From Novipirellula herctigrandis (GTDB lineage: Bacteria; Planctomycetota; Planctomycetia; Pirellulales; Pirellulaceae): DNA of 64,000 bases. Position numbers and translations under genes: made by a program. Within the stretch, counting starts at the first letter, position 1. Every line of letters starts with the position of its first letter. Positions 61,941-64,000 of this stretch are shown here, in pieces. Under the pieces are notes generated by a model that saw only the letters and a list, made by a program, of their open reading frames with translations, ran no database searches and was not told the DNA's origin. The stretch spans positions 6,041,375-6,105,374 of the forward strand of contig SJPJ01000001.1 of assembly GCA_007859835.1 (NCBI GenBank), in the 5' to 3' direction.

Positions 61941-63272
61941 CTAGAACGTGATAACCGAGTCGATTCCGAATGTCGTTTGCTTGTCGCCATCTCTCAAACC
62001 AACCAACCTGCTGTCATCCCAGTCCCAACGGATTTCCGGTCGAACGGTGACATTGGCGTGTGGCTTGTAATTGACACCCAGGGTCAAAGCATAGATGTCC
62101 GCGTCGGTTCCGACTGGAACTCCGGCGGTTCCTTCCGCGTTGTACCATTCAAACCGACCACCCAAAGCCAAGCAATCGTTGATGGTGCGAATTAGGTACT
62201 GGTTGACACCAAAGGTGTCGCGAACGGTGCCACCCATTCGATTTTCGCTGCTGAGCAAGTCAGATTGGAAAACGTATTGAAGGTTGTCCGTCAGCGAGAC
62301 GTCAGCAACGATCGAATGCATGTAGCCTTTTTCTAATCCAGCTTGGTTGTTGGCAAAGATACCGCCAACGGCCGAATAGGTCACCGCGACATCGTCGCTG
62401 AGTGTCAAGGTAGCTCCGCCTAGGAACGCGTCACCATTATCTTCAAAACCGCTGTCCCAGCCCATTACGTAGCCGCCGAAGAGCGAAAGCTTTTCCATTC
62501 CCGAGAAAGTTGCCAACGCACCGGTATGGGTAAACGGTTCGCTGTTGTACATCGTGTATGCGTGGCTGTAGAAGAAGTTGCCGGTCGATTGCACGACTTC
62601 CCAACCGATGGTCGTATAGAAGTGCCCTGCTTTGACCGACCAATCGCCGTAGCCAGCTTCGGCATACAATTGTGGGATTGCGTGGCCGTATTGGTCTTGC
62701 GTTTCCCAGCTGTTGTCCCAGTGATCGTTGTCGATTCCGAAGGCTTGTGTGTCAGGGCCATCGGTGCCGTAGATATAGTCGATGCGTCCGCCGATGTCGA
62801 AACCGCATTCGGTATCGAGTGCTTTCTCAGCGAACAACCATGCTTGGTGAAGTTGTACTTCGCTTGGTTTGCTGTTGAATAGCGGAAGTGCTGCGGTATG
62901 GTAGCCAATGCTGGCCCATCCACCCACGGAAAAGTTTCCGCACTCGCCAAAGAGGACTAGCGGATCACCGAGATTGCACTCGCATGCACTATCAAAAATG
63001 CTGCCACATCCGCTGTCACAGCCGGAGTCGCATCCGCCGTCCATAAACTCCATGCCACAGGTCGGTTCACCGGCCGGGCAATCACAGGGCCCTTCACATC
63101 CACAGGTCGGTTCGGCGACTTCACAGCCACAATCGTCGCCGCCCAAGAACCCGACTTGGGCGATTTGATCGACGCCTTGCAGATCATCTTGATAGTAAGC
63201 ACGTTGGCCTTCGGCGGCAAAGCCGGTACCACAACACAGCATGGCGACTAACGCCAAGTAGTTTCGTTTCAT
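61941..63272 (-). CDS. Porin, BBP2-like beta-barrel, with Cys-rich N-terminal region
   Basis: The frame opens at 63362, but ATG 63272 begins a signal peptide (NYLALVAMLCCGTGFAAEG), giving 443 residues. After it comes a region with 13 Cys in about 65 residues (CGCEVAEPTCGCEGPCDC, GGCDSGCDSGCGSIFDSACE), then a barrel with alternating aromatic strands, ending GIDSVITF. It resembles the planctomycete BBP2 family of OmpL-like porins. The Cys clusters suggest disulfide-linked anchoring in the envelope or metal binding. A second copy lies just upstream at 63704-64000. Confidence 0.82.
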   Translation of the reverse strand: MKRNYLALVAMLCCGTGFAAEGQRAYYQDDLQGVDQIAQVGFLGGDDCGCEVAEPTCGCEGPCDCPAGEPTCGMEFMDGGCDSGCDSGCGSIFDSACECNLGDPLVLFGECGNFSVGGWASIGYHTAALPLFNSKPSEVQLHQAWLFAEKALDTECGFDIGGRIDYIYGTDGPDTQAFGIDNDHWDNSWETQDQYGHAIPQLYAEAGYGDWSVKAGHFYTTIGWEVVQSTGNFFYSHAYTMYNSEPFTHTGALATFSGMEKLSLFGGYVMGWDSGFEDNGDAFLGGATLTLSDDVAVTYSAVGGIFANNQAGLEKGYMHSIVADVSLTDNLQYVFQSDLLSSENRMGGTVRDTFGVNQYLIRTINDCLALGGRFEWYNAEGTAGVPVGTDADIYALTLGVNYKPHANVTVRPEIRWDWDDSRLVGLRDGDKQTTFGIDSVITF

Positions 63273-63703
63273 TTTTGCGGACTCCCCATCCGTAAGCCTT
63301 GTCCGATCACGTTCTTCTAGAAACTGATTTGGATCGGTAATTTGCAAGCAAAAGAAACCCATTCCACATAAATGGGTTCGTTCACCGCTAAAAAACTCGC
63401 TGTTTCTGATGCCGTTTCCCTTGAAGCGGCACAGCGAGCACCTCTCGCCTAGGCGGGACTATCGGCATGACCCATAGGGTAAGTTGAGTCACTTGAGTCA
63501 GAGAATTGGCTATCGGTTAGACCGTTGGTGCTTATTTGGTAAGGTTTGCCGGTTAGCAAGAGTGGGCTCGGAAATGGAGTCAATAACGGGGGCAAACATG
63601 GGGGATGTTTCCACACTATTCGGGGTGTCAAGACGCGAAAAAACCCGGTTGTCTGGATACCAGACAACCGGGTTTTCGTTTTTTTAATTTCTAAACCGTT
63701 TGC
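63273..63703. other. 431-bp intergenic region between tandem porins
   Basis: It holds the first porin promoter and the terminator of the second. A short palindromic element CGCCTAGGCG lies near 63449-63458. No gene recognised. Confidence 0.6.
63640..63676. terminator. Terminator of the second porin
   Basis: AAAACCCGGTTGTCTGG-ATA-CCAGACAACCGGGTTTT is a perfect 17-bp stem with T-runs on both sides, between the two porin genes; on the minus strand the second porin reads into it. Confidence 0.95.
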
Positions 63704-64000
63704 TTAGAAAGTGAAGATCGAGTCGATTCCGAAGGTGGTTTGGCTGTCGCCATCTTCAAGGCCAACCACTTGGTCGTCATCCCAATCCCAGCGGATTTCA
63801 GGACGCACGGTGACATTGGCGTGAGGCTTGTAATTGGCACCAAGCGTTAGAGCGTAGATGTCTGCGTCGTTGCCAACTGCCGAATAGATACCTTCTTCGT
63901 TGTACCATTCAAAACGGCCACCGAATGCCCAGCAATCGTTGACGGTGTAGATCAGGTATTGATTGATATCGAAGGTTTCTCTTTGCTTGCTGTCATCACG
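63704..64000 (-). CDS. Second BBP2-like porin, C-terminal fragment
   Basis: The last ~98 codons are in the window; the stop TAA is at 63704-63706, and the protein ends GIDSIFTF, like GIDSVITF in the first porin. The nucleotide sequence is alignable with the first porin throughout, so the two are recent tandem paralogues. Each has its own terminator, so they are separately transcribed. The rest lies beyond the window. Confidence 0.88.
   Translation of the reverse strand, partial: RDDSKQRETFDINQYLIYTVNDCWAFGGRFEWYNEEGIYSAVGNDADIYALTLGANYKPHANVTVRPEIRWDWDDDQVVGLEDGDSQTTFGIDSIFTF

Noticed and set aside
1-64000. tRNA or rRNA genes
   Set aside because: No cloverleaf with a GGTTCGA-type T-arm or rRNA-like stretch was recognised by eye; a covariance search could still find one.

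Overview
The window looks like chromosome from a marine planctomycete of the Pirellulaceae (Rhodopirellula / Novipirellula / Rubripirellula type). Signs of this are a giant surface protein with an N-terminal FEPLEDRMLL-type motif, a very long membrane-anchored Ser/Thr kinase, Cys-rich beta-barrel porins, a Tat-secreted Gfo/Idh/MocA oxidoreductase, secreted glycosidases that fit marine polysaccharides, wide intergenic gaps and very few Shine-Dalgarno sequences. No tRNA, rRNA, phage or CRISPR locus was seen. The taxonomic call is inference from gene content.

Layout. 1-3 kb: end of etfB, etfA and an acyl-CoA dehydrogenase (fatty-acid oxidation and electron transfer). 3.16-4.19 kb: a complete IS630-family element inserted at TA, its transposase split into two frames across a run of eight A. 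4.5-8.4 kb: a GH43 exo-galactanase-like enzyme and a TonB-dependent receptor. 8.7-13.7 kb: a 1,688-residue Ser/Thr kinase, divergent from a 2,147-residue repeat-rich secreted protein (14-20.5 kb) that holds three near-identical 732-bp repeats and ends in RTX-like and dockerin-like modules. 20.6-25 kb: a Cys-rich HEAT-type secreted protein and a PhoD-like phosphatase. 25.1-28.4 kb: an organoarsenical resistance cluster (arsR, then arsP - thioredoxin-like - arsF - arsG) with a palindromic operator candidate. 28.7-32.8 kb: a membrane protein, a dicarboxylate/amino-acid symporter and a Tat-secreted oxidoreductase. 33-36 kb: csrA behind four 21-nt repeats, and an agarase-like hydrolase. 36-41 kb: a membrane Zn-peptidase, DUF423, QueD, citramalate synthase with a possible attenuator, and an STAS / histidine-kinase pair. 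41.8-44.4 kb: a P-loop ATPase with two arrestin-like-fold candidates, then an orphan RNA polymerase alpha-CTD protein. 44.7-54 kb: ACT-domain protein, thioesterase, apt, several secreted or membrane hypotheticals, a thioredoxin/YHS-like protein and an orphan sugar-binding protein. 54.6-58 kb: an acidic/RGR-rich disordered protein convergent with an archaeal-type proS. 58-61.4 kb: truncated haemoglobin, a DJ-1/PfpI protein, PII (glnB) and the ammonium transporter amt. 61.9-64 kb: two tandem BBP2-like porins, the second cut by the window edge.

Themes. (1) The intergenic regions carry many unrelated short tandem repeats (unit lengths 10, 13, 16, 17, 19, ~20, 21 and 24 nt). Two arrays contain a CsrA-like AGGGAU/GAGGAU core in every unit, and one lies just upstream of csrA, so a repeat-based CsrA sponge or leader control is the most unusual hypothesis here. 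(2) Nitrogen control: amt has a sigma54-like site upstream and a folded RNA candidate downstream, next to a PII whose uridylylation Tyr51 is Phe. (3) Organoarsenical detoxification in a compact, coupled operon. All functions are read from sequence motifs and family knowledge; no database search was run.
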